Assembly (NCBI RefSeq): GCF_004115975.1
Contig: NZ_SDDZ01000015.1
Coordinates: forward strand, 22,990-86,989
Length of the DNA: 64,000 bases
Direction: 5' to 3'
From: Gelidibacter gilvus
GTDB taxonomy: Bacteria > Bacteroidota > Bacteroidia > Flavobacteriales > Flavobacteriaceae
Shown here: piece after piece, positions 36,925 to 45,618 of the stretch
Position numbering within the stretch: the stretch's first letter is position 1
Layout of the letters: the number at the start of each line of letters is the position of its first letter
Notes under the pieces: generated by a model
What the model saw: only the letters and a program-made list of their open reading frames with translations
Told to the model about the DNA's origin: nothing
Database searches by the model: none
Translations under genes and position numbers: made by a program

Positions 36925-38070
36925 TTATTTCAGGCTTACCCACGCTGCATTTTGTCTGTCACTTTCAACCGCAGCATGAATAAATTGTACGCCTTTTATG
37001 CCATCGGACACTGTAGGATAGTCAGGTGTTTCAATTTTCTTATCCGTTAGAGATGCGTTTAAATGTGTGGCGAAGTTCTTATAGACATTGGCAAACGCTT
37101 CCAAATAGCCTTCTGGATGCCCAGCAGGAATTCGAGATGCAGCCAACGAAAGTGGATAAAGCTCATGTCCGTTAGGTGTATAAACCATTTTAGGTCGGTC
37201 AATCCAACGTGTGGTCAGCTCATTTGGATTTTCCTGATGCCATTCCAAACTGCCTTTTTCTCCATAAACTCTGATCGTGAAATTATTTTCTTCGCCCACG
37301 GCAATCTGAGAAAATGACATTGTCCCTTTAGCGTCATTTTCTAAGCGAAGCAAGATATTGCCATCATCGTCTAGAATGCGGCCTTTACCAAATTTACCTA
37401 AATCTGCTGCAATTTCCGTTACCTGTAATCCGGTTATATATTCCACCAAATTGTGGGCGTGGGTGCCAATATCACCTAAAGCACCACCAACACCAGATTT
37501 TGAAGGATCCACGCGCCAAGAGGCCTGTTTGTTGCCTGAATCTTCAACTGAAGTGGCCATCCATCCTTGTAAATAGTGGACTTGTACCTTTCTAATTTTT
37601 CCAAGATCGCCATTTTCAACCATGGCTTTAGCTTGCTTAACCATTGGACTTCCCGGATAATTATGGGTCAATGCAAAAAGTAACCCAGTGGATGTCACCA
37701 GATTTTCTAAAATTTTCGCTTCCTCTACAGTTAAGGTCATAGGTTTATCGCACACCACATGGAAACCATTTTCCAAAGCAAATTTTGCAGGTGCAAAGTG
37801 CATGTGGTTTGGTGTGACAATGCTTACAAAGTCCATGCGGCTATCTTCAGGTAATTCTTTTTCTTTAAGAATCATGTCTTCATAATTAGCATAGCATCGT
37901 TCTTCAGGGAGTAGCAATTCTTTACCTGAGGCTTTTGATTTTTCCGCCGTGCTGCTGAATGCACCACATACCAGTTCAATCATGCCATCAAGACCTGATG
38001 CTTTCCTGTGCACATCACCAATAAAAGAGCCGATGCCTCCACCGATCATTCCCATTCTTAATTTTCTCAT
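36925..38070 (-). CDS. Cytoplasmic Gfo/Idh/MocA-family sugar oxidoreductase
   Basis: 381 aa without a signal. The N-terminal Rossmann fold has GMIGGGIGSFIGDVHRKA and, at the nicotinamide side, CDKP (107-110, the EKP-type motif). The catalytic-domain block VGGALGDIGTHAHNLVEYITG contains the Asp and His expected of the active site. It probably oxidises or reduces a sugar or keto-sugar with NAD(P). It is the last gene of the minus-strand arm of the 3-keto-glycoside-type locus, 190 bp after the DUF1080 gene, and may handle a product imported after periplasmic cleavage (inference). Confidence 0.87.
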   Translation of the reverse strand: MRKLRMGMIGGGIGSFIGDVHRKASGLDGMIELVCGAFSSTAEKSKASGKELLLPEERCYANYEDMILKEKELPEDSRMDFVSIVTPNHMHFAPAKFALENGFHVVCDKPMTLTVEEAKILENLVTSTGLLFALTHNYPGSPMVKQAKAMVENGDLGKIRKVQVHYLQGWMATSVEDSGNKQASWRVDPSKSGVGGALGDIGTHAHNLVEYITGLQVTEIAADLGKFGKGRILDDDGNILLRLENDAKGTMSFSQIAVGEENNFTIRVYGEKGSLEWHQENPNELTTRWIDRPKMVYTPNGHELYPLSLAASRIPAGHPEGYLEAFANVYKNFATHLNASLTDKKIETPDYPTVSDGIKGVQFIHAAVESDRQNAAWVSLK

Positions 38071-38233
38071 GTTTTTAAAATATATTTTGAAGTTTCACTT
38101 TGAATATAGTGGTTTAGATAAAAGAAAATACTCATCATATGGAGTCACAAAATCATAATGCCATTCTCCTACAATGATCGATAGCAAGAATTTAATTCTA
38201 TCTCATGATTTTAAATAATCATCCCAAACCACA

Positions 38234-38260
38234 CCCCTCCTTCGGAGGGGCAGGGGGAGG
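38234..38260. repeat. GC-rich palindrome CCCCTCC-TTC-GGAGGGG with CAGGGGGAGG tail
   Basis: A perfect 7-bp stem with a 3-nt loop (38234-38250) and a G-rich tail lies immediately beyond the stop of the DUF1080 gene. The same style of sequence is a common dispersed repeat in Bacteroidota. It may also act as a weak transcript end. Confidence 0.65.
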
Positions 38261-38261
38261 A

Positions 38262-39035
38262 TTACAATTCTTTAACCTTAATATTTCTGAACCAAACATC
38301 GTCGCCGTGATCCTGTAAACCAATATAACCTTCGTTGGCTACATCAGCCCAATCTTTGTTAAGGCTCGGGAATTTACTTCCAGCAACCAAAGCGTTCCAT
38401 TCAGGTGTCCACAAGTGGTATTCCACAACGTTTACGCCATTCTGCTTATGAACAACCGTACCATTATAAACGGTAATTTCCACTTGGTTCCACTCGCCTA
38501 CTGGTTTGGCATTTTGTGGTTTTGCCGGAATCAAGTCATACAGTGACCCCGCTTGTCTGTTACCATCTACACCCAATTTGGCATCAGGATGCTTGTCATT
38601 GTCCAATACTTGCATTTCAGGAGCAGTTTTCCAGATATAATCTAAATCTTCCTGTCCAAGATAAAATATACCCGAATTTCCTCCTTCGGAAATTTTCCAT
38701 TCCAAACTTAATGTGAAATTCTTGAATTTTTTATCATAGATAATGTCGCCACCATCCTTATGGCCAGCTTCACCTCGTCCCGATCCGATACAACGAATGG
38801 TCCCATCTTCAATTTTCCATGCTTCAGGAAAGTGGTCCTTTTTATAACCGCGCCATCCATCGGAAGTGGTGCCATCAAAAAGAACGATCCAATCATCACT
38901 GTCATCAATTTTATCCATAGGTTCCTTGTCTGTTTCTTTTTCTATTTTGGTTGTTTCTTTGGCGTTTTCCTTGCAGCTTGATAAGAAAGGAAAGAGCACA
39001 AAACTTAAAATTATAATCACACTTACTTTTTTCAT
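38262..39035 (-). CDS. DUF1080 (3-keto-disaccharide hydrolase family) lipoprotein
   Basis: 257 aa. The lipoprotein signal has its Cys near residue 21 (FLSSCKE), followed by an acidic/Lys linker and one DUF1080 jelly-roll domain from about residue 50: DDWIVLFDGTTSDGWRGY, NFTLSLEWKISEGGNSGIFYLG, EMQVLDNDKHPDAK, GEWNQVEITVYNGTVVHKQNGV, GYIGLQDHGDDVWFRNIKV. The family is laminin-G/concanavalin-like, and members have been shown to cleave 3-keto-glycosides. It should act in the periplasm on glycosides first oxidised at C3. A second, diverged member is encoded at 45619-46443. Confidence 0.88.
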   Translation of the reverse strand: MKKVSVIIILSFVLFPFLSSCKENAKETTKIEKETDKEPMDKIDDSDDWIVLFDGTTSDGWRGYKKDHFPEAWKIEDGTIRCIGSGRGEAGHKDGGDIIYDKKFKNFTLSLEWKISEGGNSGIFYLGQEDLDYIWKTAPEMQVLDNDKHPDAKLGVDGNRQAGSLYDLIPAKPQNAKPVGEWNQVEITVYNGTVVHKQNGVNVVEYHLWTPEWNALVAGSKFPSLNKDWADVANEGYIGLQDHGDDVWFRNIKVKEL

Positions 39036-39157
39036 TGGTTTACTATTTTAGATTTATATATTACTTTTATTATTGGCCAGCTATTCCAATCTATTAGCTC
39101 AAAAGCTGTATTTGACAACTTTTGTATCTATTTTAAGCTGGCAGGAATTGATTTTAA

Positions 39158-39607
39158 TTATCTTCTTTCGGCATATTTGAACTTTTCAAATGTCTCTGGA
39201 AATTCATTGGTTACTATCAATCGGTTGGAGGTTATATTCGGCTTAATATTGATTACTTTGGTGTTTTTATCAATTTCCACATCGTGTTCACTTCTCATGT
39301 TTACAACGTCAATATGCAAGGCTTTGAAATGGTGTTTTCCATATTCAAGGTTGATAATAACATATTCACTTGGTCTAATTTGCCCTAATGATTTACCGTC
39401 AATCCAGATATTTAATCGCGCCGTGTTATCCATTTTATGCAACATGTTAGCGCCGTTGTAAATTAATACGGTGCCATCTCCCAAGTGGTCAAGATCAACT
39501 TTTTCAAGGTCTGTTTTGATAAACGTGTATTCAGAAGTTGTCGGCTTAAGCGCGCAAGAGGTCATTTGTAAGACAACTACACAAAGGATAGCGATTTTAA
39601 ATTTCAT
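39158..39607 (-). CDS. Small lipoprotein of unknown function
   Basis: 149 aa with a lipoprotein signal (Cys 18 in QMTSC). The mature domain is beta-rich (LNIWIDGKSLGQIRPSEYVIINLEYGKHHFKALHID), recalling small carbohydrate-carboxypeptidase-like or DUF2846-type folds, but I do not recognise it firmly. It lies between the Tat-exported Gfo/Idh/MocA gene (29 bp) and the DUF1080 gene (122 bp) on the same strand, so it probably belongs to the same transcript. Confidence 0.65.
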   Translation of the reverse strand: MKFKIAILCVVVLQMTSCALKPTTSEYTFIKTDLEKVDLDHLGDGTVLIYNGANMLHKMDNTARLNIWIDGKSLGQIRPSEYVIINLEYGKHHFKALHIDVVNMRSEHDVEIDKNTKVINIKPNITSNRLIVTNEFPETFEKFKYAERR

Positions 39608-39636
39608 AAAAGTGTATTGATGAGTGGATTAATGAT

Positions 39637-41148
39637 TTAAGATGGCATATCCGGTAAGGTCCAGCCTTCTCTATAGGTATGTTTAATAAGCTCTTGAGAA
39701 TATGCAACGGCATTCATGGGCTCAGTCCAGTCCTTAGCAAATGTAGGATGCCCGTCTTTGATCATAAATCCGTCTTTAATGACGGTTCTAATTTCTTCGT
39801 TGGCACCAATGTTTGTAAACTGCATGTTCTCCCCATCCCATTCCAAGATTTTATTTAATGCCTGAAGTCTTACGGCCAATACGCCCATAACAACCATTTC
39901 ATTAAAAGGTCCGGCCTCAGCGAAATCAGATGTTGTAGGTTTTCTGCTTTCCGGATTTTCCTTACATGCCCGCACCCAATCCATTTCGTGGGCACCGTTT
40001 GTCCAAGTCAATCCTATTTCCTCTTCTACCCTTCTTTCTGTTTTAGGAACATTTATAGGTTTTCCTGACAGCAATTCAGGTTCAATTCCATAACATCCCA
40101 CATGAAGTATGTCTTTCGTACCATAAAAGAAGGTACCTCCACCTGATTTATTAGGATTCTTTCCTGCAGGCCAATTATCGGGCAACATAGGCTGGATCCC
40201 TCCATCATACCAATGCACATCTACAGCATCCAATTTTATTTTACCTTTTCTCCCTCTTGAAGGAAAGGACAATTTAACAGCCTGGGATACGGGAGCAGAA
40301 TCATTCAATAGTAATGATGAGCTCGCTTGCACTTTACTTGGATAACCTAATTGCAAACCTTCAAATACCGGATGTAAAACATGACATGCCATATCGCCTA
40401 AGGCCCCTGTTCCATAATCCCACCAACCACGCCAATTCCATGGATGATACACTTCATTATAAGGCCTCATTTTAGCAGGGCCTGTAAACAAGTCCCAGTC
40501 TAAGGTATCTGGAACCCAATCGCCTCTTTCAGGAGTATTTAATCCCTGTGGCCAAATAGGCCGATCCGTAAAGGACTCTACTCTTTGCACATCTCCAATA
40601 GCACCGCTCCAAAGGATTTCGCAGGTTTTTGCAACGCCCTCTCCAGAAGCACCTTGATTGCCCATTTGTGTAGCTACCTTATGTTTTTCTGCCAGTTTTG
40701 TCAATAATCTCGATTCATACACGGAGTGGGTCAAAGGTTTTTGTAAAAATACATGTTTGCCCAAAGTCATGGCATGTGCGGCGATAATAGCGTGGGTATG
40801 GTCTGCTGTTGCAATCACAACGGCATCTATGTCCTTGCCCATTTCGTCAAACATCTTGCGCCAATCCCAGTATTTCTTGGCATTAGGGAAAGTAGTTGCC
40901 GCGCCCGCGGCATATCTCCAATCCACATCACAAAGTGCTACAATATTCTGTGATGCTAAATTCTTGAGGTTAGCCAGGCCCATACCGCCAACGCCAATCC
41001 CTGCAATATTCAATTTGTCACTTGGTGCTACATGGCCCAAACCACTTACCGCGAAAGAAGGCACTATGGAAAATGCCGCAGTGGCAGCCATAGACATTCC
41101 TACAAACTTTCTTCGTGAGATGGTACGCTCTTTATTCGTTTTGCTCAT
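39637..41148 (-). CDS. Tat-exported Gfo/Idh/MocA-family oxidoreductase
   Basis: 503 aa. A twin-arginine signal (SRRKFVG, Arg 12-13, then AATAAFSIVPSFA) targets it folded, with bound cofactor, to the periplasm. The Rossmann fold shows GIGVGGMGLANL and IVALCDVDWR; the EKP-type motif reads LQKPLTH; the catalytic block is GALGDMACHVLHPVF. It belongs to the longer periplasmic subgroup common in Bacteroidota and Planctomycetota. With the TIM-barrel lipoprotein 33 bp upstream and DUF1080 downstream, it is a likely C3 oxidase or reductase of glycosides (inference). Confidence 0.88.
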   Translation of the reverse strand: MSKTNKERTISRRKFVGMSMAATAAFSIVPSFAVSGLGHVAPSDKLNIAGIGVGGMGLANLKNLASQNIVALCDVDWRYAAGAATTFPNAKKYWDWRKMFDEMGKDIDAVVIATADHTHAIIAAHAMTLGKHVFLQKPLTHSVYESRLLTKLAEKHKVATQMGNQGASGEGVAKTCEILWSGAIGDVQRVESFTDRPIWPQGLNTPERGDWVPDTLDWDLFTGPAKMRPYNEVYHPWNWRGWWDYGTGALGDMACHVLHPVFEGLQLGYPSKVQASSSLLLNDSAPVSQAVKLSFPSRGRKGKIKLDAVDVHWYDGGIQPMLPDNWPAGKNPNKSGGGTFFYGTKDILHVGCYGIEPELLSGKPINVPKTERRVEEEIGLTWTNGAHEMDWVRACKENPESRKPTTSDFAEAGPFNEMVVMGVLAVRLQALNKILEWDGENMQFTNIGANEEIRTVIKDGFMIKDGHPTFAKDWTEPMNAVAYSQELIKHTYREGWTLPDMPS

Positions 41149-41181
41149 AATTTATTCGGTTTTGAGTAGATTAAATTCTAT

Positions 41182-42147
41182 TTATTTAGAGAGGTCTTTT
41201 CCTATTCTTATTAAGAGATCTCTTGTTAATTCAATTCCTTTTTCCTCACTCACATTGCTGCCTTCAAATTCTACACCTACAAAACCAGTGTAACCAGCAT
41301 CTTTTACAATTTTCATAAAACGCGGATAGTCAAGTGTGGTTTCATTTCCTTGATCATCAAAATCATAGGACTTTGCACTAACTCCTTTAGCATATGGCAT
41401 CATTTCTTCGGTTCCCTTATATTTATCATACTCCTCAACACAATTTCCTCCCCAATTACCACCACTATCACGTTTCACGCAAAAATTACCAAAGTCAGGC
41501 AACGTCCCACAATTATCCATGTCTATATTTTTGATCACCCGAGTCAAAAGTTCCGCATTTGAGGAAAAACCACCGTGATTTTCTACAATAACATTAATGC
41601 CTTTAGACTGACCGTATTCTGCCAATTTTTTAAGACCTATGGTGGCATTTGTAGTCCATTCCTCTGCATTGCTAGAGCCAAATAAATTGACACGGATGGA
41701 ATGACAGCCCAAAAAATCGGCAGCATCTACCCATTTTTTGTGGTTTTCAACAGCCTGATTTCTTTCTTTTTCATCGGATGCCGCTAAATCCCCTTCACCA
41801 TCAATCATTATTAATACATTCTCAACGCCATGTTCCTTACTTTTCGCTTTTAAGGTATCCAAAAGCGCTTCCATCCCCATAGATTCCAGTTTTTTGTTAT
41901 AAAGTCCGGATACGTATTCAATACCTTCAAATCCCATTTCCTTAGCTTTTTCCGCAAAGTCCAATGGGTCTAATTTATCGCTTCCAATAGCTCTGTGTAA
42001 AGACCACTGCGCTAATGATAGTCTAAAAAATGGCTCTTTTTCTACAGTCAACACTTCTGCGGTGTCTGTCTTAGTTGTGCTTTCTTTACATCCAACGAAA
42101 ACCGTGGTTACAAGAAAAAACAAAGGGATAAGAAATTTAGTGGTCAT
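41182..42147 (-). CDS. Sugar phosphate isomerase/epimerase-like TIM-barrel lipoprotein
   Basis: 321 aa. Lipoprotein signal with Cys 20 (VFVGCKES), then an AP-endonuclease-2/xylose-isomerase-like TIM barrel: FRLSLAQWSLHRA, AKEMGFEGIEYVSG, GCHSIRVNLFGSS, INVIVENHGGFSSN, CGTLPDFGNFC, GFVGVEFEG. The Glu/His/Asp metal ligands of the family are visible (VENHGG, PDFGNF, VEFEG). As an exported member it should act on free keto-sugars or glycosides in the periplasm rather than on sugar phosphates. It is the first gene of the minus-strand arm; the 181-bp gap to the divergent GMC gene holds both promoters. Confidence 0.85.
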   Translation of the reverse strand: MTTKFLIPLFFLVTTVFVGCKESTTKTDTAEVLTVEKEPFFRLSLAQWSLHRAIGSDKLDPLDFAEKAKEMGFEGIEYVSGLYNKKLESMGMEALLDTLKAKSKEHGVENVLIMIDGEGDLAASDEKERNQAVENHKKWVDAADFLGCHSIRVNLFGSSNAEEWTTNATIGLKKLAEYGQSKGINVIVENHGGFSSNAELLTRVIKNIDMDNCGTLPDFGNFCVKRDSGGNWGGNCVEEYDKYKGTEEMMPYAKGVSAKSYDFDDQGNETTLDYPRFMKIVKDAGYTGFVGVEFEGSNVSEEKGIELTRDLLIRIGKDLSK

Positions 42148-42328
42148 AATGATTTTTGGTTTTAAAAGTTTTATGTTAAAAAAATAAAGAAGGATGAATT
42201 TACTAAAGTTTCTTCAGAAATTTACTAATTTGATTAAGTTTAGGCCTTATTAATATTCAGCAGCAGATTAATTGTGACTATTTGCCTATTTTAGTAGGCT
42301 GTAATAGTTTGAAAAATAAAAATACACT

Positions 42329-44020
42329 ATGATAAATGATCATTATGACGCTATAGTCATCGGAACAGGAATTAGCGGGGGTTGGGCAGCCAAAGAATTA
42401 TGTGAAAACGGCTTAAAAACCTTAGTACTTGAGCGAGGACGAATGGTGAAACATGGCGATTATCCCACAATGCACGATGATGCTTGGGATTTGGAATTAC
42501 GTGGCGGCACAACCGCAGAAGATAAAAAAAGACAGGAAAAACAGGCCAGAACAGGTTATACTACCTCTGCAGAAAGCAAACATTGGTTTGTGGACGACAT
42601 CAAACATCCCTATAACGAAACCAAGCGTTTTGATTGGATGCGCGGGTATCACGTTGGAGGACGGTCTCTTACTTGGGGACGTCAGAGCTACCGTTTAAGC
42701 GATTTAGACTTTACGGCCAATATTAAGGATGGTCATGGTGTGGATTGGCCAATACGTTATAACGATCTGGCACCATGGTATGATTATGTTGAAAAGCATG
42801 TAGGCATCAGTGGCGAAGCGCTTGGGCTTTCACATTTGCCAGATAGCATCTTCACACCGCCAATGGAATTGACTTGTGTTGAGACAGAATTTAAAGCTAA
42901 ACTTGCGAGTAATTATGACGATCGGTTATTGACCATCGGAAGAGTTGCCCATCTTACTGGCGACCATACACATAAAGGCAGAAGTAATTGTCAATATAGA
43001 AATAGATGCATCCGAGGCTGTCCTTATGGCGCCTATTTTAGTAGTAATGCTTCAACCTTACCAGCTGCCGAAGATACCGGCAATATGACGTTAAGACCAA
43101 ATTCCATTGTCCATGAAATTATTTATGACGACCAACTAAAAAAGGCAACTGGCGTTAAAGTTATCGATGCTGAAACTAAAGAAACATTCATTTTTAATGC
43201 TGATATCATCTTTTGTTGTGCATCTGCAATACCATCAGCGTCCATATTAATGCAATCAAAATCAGAACGTTTTCCAAATGGATTGGGCAACGATTCGGGT
43301 GAGTTAGGACATAATATTATGGACCACCATTTAGGAGCCGGTGCCAACGCCAGAGTAGAAGGTTACGAAGATCAATACTATACGGGAAGACGACCAAACG
43401 GCGTTTATATTCCGAGATTTAGAAATTTAGGTGATAAAGCCACCGAAAGAAAAGATTTTGTTAGAGGCTATGGCTATCAAGGTGGCGGTGGAAGAGGCGG
43501 ACTTGCAGAGCACGTTGCGGAAATAGGCTATGGCGAAAAATTTAAGGAAGCCATTTTAAATCCGGGAGAATGGACCATGGGAATTATGGGGTTTGGTGAA
43601 TGTTTGCCATATCACACCAATAAAATGACCTTGGATTATGATAAGTTGGACGATTGGGGTTTACCAACCATTACCTTTGATGCCGAGTGGAAAGAAAACG
43701 AATTGGCCATGCGTGAAGACATTAAACAGCAAGCCGCAGAAATGCTGGAAAAGGCAGGCTTTAAAGATATCACGACTTATGATGTGAGACATGCGCCAGG
43801 TATCGGCATTCATGAGATGGGCACCGCACGTATGGGCAGAGACCCAAAGACTTCTGTACTTAATGGCAACAATCAAGTACATGGCGTACCTAATGTTTAT
43901 GTTACCGACGGGGCTTGTATGACCTCAGCGGGATGTCAAAATCCATCATTGACTTATATGGCATTAACTGCCAGAGCTGCACACCATGCAATTGAACAAT
44001 TCAAATCAAATAAAGCGTAA
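42329..44020 (+). CDS. GMC-family FAD oxidoreductase (glucoside 3-dehydrogenase-like catalytic subunit)
   Basis: 563 aa, without a signal of its own. It has an N-terminal FAD motif GTGISGGWAAKEL, the substrate domain HVGGRSLTWGRQSYR, and the C-terminal GMC signature HEMGTARMGRDPKTS...VTDGACMTSAGCQNPSLTYMALTARAA. A three-Cys motif CQYRNRCIRGC (Cys 221, 227, 231) could ligate an Fe-S cluster, as known for related FAD sugar dehydrogenases. Three bases separate it from the gluconate-2-dehydrogenase subunit 3 gene, whose Tat signal would carry the complex out as a hitchhiker. Together they fit a periplasmic glycoside 3-dehydrogenase; a cytochrome c should accept the electrons. Confidence 0.88.
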   Translation: MINDHYDAIVIGTGISGGWAAKELCENGLKTLVLERGRMVKHGDYPTMHDDAWDLELRGGTTAEDKKRQEKQARTGYTTSAESKHWFVDDIKHPYNETKRFDWMRGYHVGGRSLTWGRQSYRLSDLDFTANIKDGHGVDWPIRYNDLAPWYDYVEKHVGISGEALGLSHLPDSIFTPPMELTCVETEFKAKLASNYDDRLLTIGRVAHLTGDHTHKGRSNCQYRNRCIRGCPYGAYFSSNASTLPAAEDTGNMTLRPNSIVHEIIYDDQLKKATGVKVIDAETKETFIFNADIIFCCASAIPSASILMQSKSERFPNGLGNDSGELGHNIMDHHLGAGANARVEGYEDQYYTGRRPNGVYIPRFRNLGDKATERKDFVRGYGYQGGGGRGGLAEHVAEIGYGEKFKEAILNPGEWTMGIMGFGECLPYHTNKMTLDYDKLDDWGLPTITFDAEWKENELAMREDIKQQAAEMLEKAGFKDITTYDVRHAPGIGIHEMGTARMGRDPKTSVLNGNNQVHGVPNVYVTDGACMTSAGCQNPSLTYMALTARAAHHAIEQFKSNKA

Positions 44021-44022
44021 TT

Positions 44023-44625
44023 ATGAATAGAAGAGACGCACTTAAAGGCTTAGGTTTATCTTTGGGCTATATTATTGCAACGCCTACCATATTAAGTATG
44101 CTTCAAAGTTGTAGTACGAAAGCAGAAAAATGGATCCCCATATTCCACTCCGACAAACAGGCTTTTGTCTTAGAAAATTTAGTGGACTTGATTTTACCGA
44201 AAACGAAAGACACTCCAGGTGCTTTAGATGTTAATGTACCGAAGTTTATCGATTTATATGCTTCAAAATCATTTACCGACGAAGACAAAGAAATTTACAA
44301 ACTAGGTTTAGACGCTGTGATGGCCGAGTTGGGCATTTCAAACGAGCCTTTAGATCCTGAACAACCCATCACTTTAAAGACTGAGGATTTTGACGCCATT
44401 TTATCAAAATACTTACGAATTTCAAAGGAGCAAAGACTAGCTTATATTAAAGAAGAACATTTAGTTTTCATGACGCTATTAAGAATACGCGACCAATCTG
44501 TTTGGGCCTATAAAACAAGTAAGGAGATTGGAACGAAGGTGCTGGTTTACGATCCAATTCCAGGGAGACAAAAAGGATGTGTTTCTGTAGAAGAAGCAAC
44601 TGGAGGAAGAGCTTGGGCATTATAA
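44023..44625 (+). CDS. Gluconate 2-dehydrogenase subunit 3 family protein (Tat-targeted small subunit)
   Basis: 200 aa. It starts MNRRDALKGLGLSLGY with a twin-arginine pair (3-4) and a hydrophobic region, plus a Cys at 29. The mature helical domain (FVLENLVDLILPKTKDTPGALDVNVPKFIDLY) is the family hallmark. It is translationally coupled to the GMC gene and serves as chaperone and export partner of the FAD subunit in known sugar dehydrogenases. Confidence 0.88.
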   Translation: MNRRDALKGLGLSLGYIIATPTILSMLQSCSTKAEKWIPIFHSDKQAFVLENLVDLILPKTKDTPGALDVNVPKFIDLYASKSFTDEDKEIYKLGLDAVMAELGISNEPLDPEQPITLKTEDFDAILSKYLRISKEQRLAYIKEEHLVFMTLLRIRDQSVWAYKTSKEIGTKVLVYDPIPGRQKGCVSVEEATGGRAWAL

Positions 44626-44758
44626 GACTGTATGTCAATCCTGTAATTTAGTGGAGCTGGCAAAATGAGAAAAGATAATAATAATATTCATTAAAGTAAT
44701 CCTTTCATAATTGTTAGATTGTCCTCGCCTACTTGGAAAATCCTCAACGCTAAAAGCT

Positions 44759-44846
44759 TTGCACGGCAGGTTTTTCTCTGGCAAGTACCTGTTTGCAATT
44801 CTAAGTGACGAGCCACGCCACTGCTCATACACGAAACAGCGTGCAA
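44759..44846. repeat. Long imperfect palindrome left of the toxin-antitoxin pair
   Basis: Outer arms TTGCACG (44759-44765) and CGTGCAA (44840-44846) enclose two inner hairpins, CAGGT/ACCTG and GAGC/GCTC. The folded form would be a three-way junction of 88 nt. It ends 52 bp before the antitoxin start. It shares GCACG-CA...TCTCTGGCAA with the right end of the similar palindrome at 45453-45564. Confidence 0.5.
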
Positions 44847-44898
44847 CATTATGAAACCTCGCAAAATTTTCCGAAATTGAAAAATAAATTGAAAAATC

Positions 44899-45141
44899 AT
44901 GGCAACAGTTGATAAAATACGTAGCGGATTGATTGATAAAATCTTGTCGATAAGAAATAAAGATTTCCTTTTAGCACTTGATAATCTGATTTCTTCAAGC
45001 TCAGCAGATAATGAGATTGTAGAACTGACCGCTGAACAAAAAGAGATGCTCGAAATGAGCGACGCAGACATCAAAAATGGAAGATTAATTTCCCAAGAAG
45101 CGATGGATAAACGAAATCTCGAATGGCTAGACGGACTGTAA
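44899..45141 (+). CDS. Antitoxin of a ParDE/RelBE-type module
   Basis: 80 aa, helical and acidic (MATVDKIRSGLIDKILSIRNKDFLLALDNLISSSS in outline, then EIVELTAEQKEMLEMSDADIKNGRLISQEAMDKRNLEWL). It is the type of short antitoxin that precedes ParE-like toxins in Flavobacteria. The toxin start codon overlaps its 3' end by 19 bp, typical of toxin-antitoxin pairs. No clear DNA-binding fold is recognisable at this length. Confidence 0.75.
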   Translation: MATVDKIRSGLIDKILSIRNKDFLLALDNLISSSSADNEIVELTAEQKEMLEMSDADIKNGRLISQEAMDKRNLEWLDGL

Positions 45142-45437
45142 GATGGACACGGACAGCGGATATCCAATATATTGGAGTGCTTGAATATTGGGTCAAACGA
45201 AACAAATCAAACGCATATTCCAAAAAGCTGATTAAAATCGTAGCGAAACGCACTAAACAAATTGCGGAAACACCTTTTATCTACAAATCAACGGAATTTA
45301 AAGACACAAGAGTTGCATCAATAGGCAATTTCAGCATTTTCTATAAAGCATCCGACAAAGAAATAATAATTACTGCTTTTTGGGACAATCGTCAAGACAA
45401 GCAAAAATTATTACGGATTTTAAAAGATAAAAAATAA
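45123..45437 (+). CDS. ParE/RelE-family toxin
   Basis: 104 aa, basic. Features of the RelE/ParE fold: WTRTADIQYIGVLEYWVKRN (first helix pair), TEFKDTRVASIGNFSIFYKASDKEIIITAFWDNRQDKQKL (beta-sheet core with YK and FWDNRQDP-type ending). It either inhibits gyrase (ParE) or cleaves mRNA (RelE); ParE is more likely from the C-terminal DNRQD pattern. The pair lies between the dehydrogenase genes and a DUF1080 gene and is bracketed by long palindromes, so it looks inserted. Confidence 0.82.
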   Translation: MARRTVRWTRTADIQYIGVLEYWVKRNKSNAYSKKLIKIVAKRTKQIAETPFIYKSTEFKDTRVASIGNFSIFYKASDKEIIITAFWDNRQDKQKLLRILKDKK

Positions 45438-45452
45438 GTTGCACAACAGATC

Positions 45453-45546
45453 CGTGCTTACATAAGAAAATTCTCGCGGATTTTCTATCGATGAATTATT
45501 TGCTAACTTAATCGCTTAACCATGCAAATTACCATACATAAGCACG
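45453..45546. repeat. Long imperfect palindrome right of the toxin-antitoxin pair
   Basis: Outer arms CGTGCTTA (45453-45460) and TAAGCACG (45539-45546) are perfect. An inner hairpin GAAAAT/ATTTTC encloses TCTCGCGG. It begins 16 bp after the toxin stop. The 94-bp size and position mirror the left palindrome, resembling the recombination or folding sites found beside mobile gene cassettes. Confidence 0.5.
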
Positions 45547-45618
45547 TCAATACCTCTCTGGCAACAAACCTTTAGAGATAAAATAAATGATTACTAAAAT
45601 CACGTAAAATTCAATCCT

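Noticed and set aside
40658..41293. 211-codon open frame antisense to the Tat-exported Gfo/Idh/MocA gene
   Set aside because: It crosses two real minus-strand genes and codes for a composition typical of an antisense shadow.
44691..45167. 158-codon minus-strand frame across the toxin-antitoxin region
   Set aside because: The plus-strand antitoxin and overlapping toxin explain the DNA, and the opposite frame also crosses the left palindrome.
44759..45546. Genuine integron cassette
   Set aside because: No integrase is in the window and the arm ends do not match the GTTRRRY core of attC; only the general shape is similar, so it is reported as a palindrome-bracketed module.
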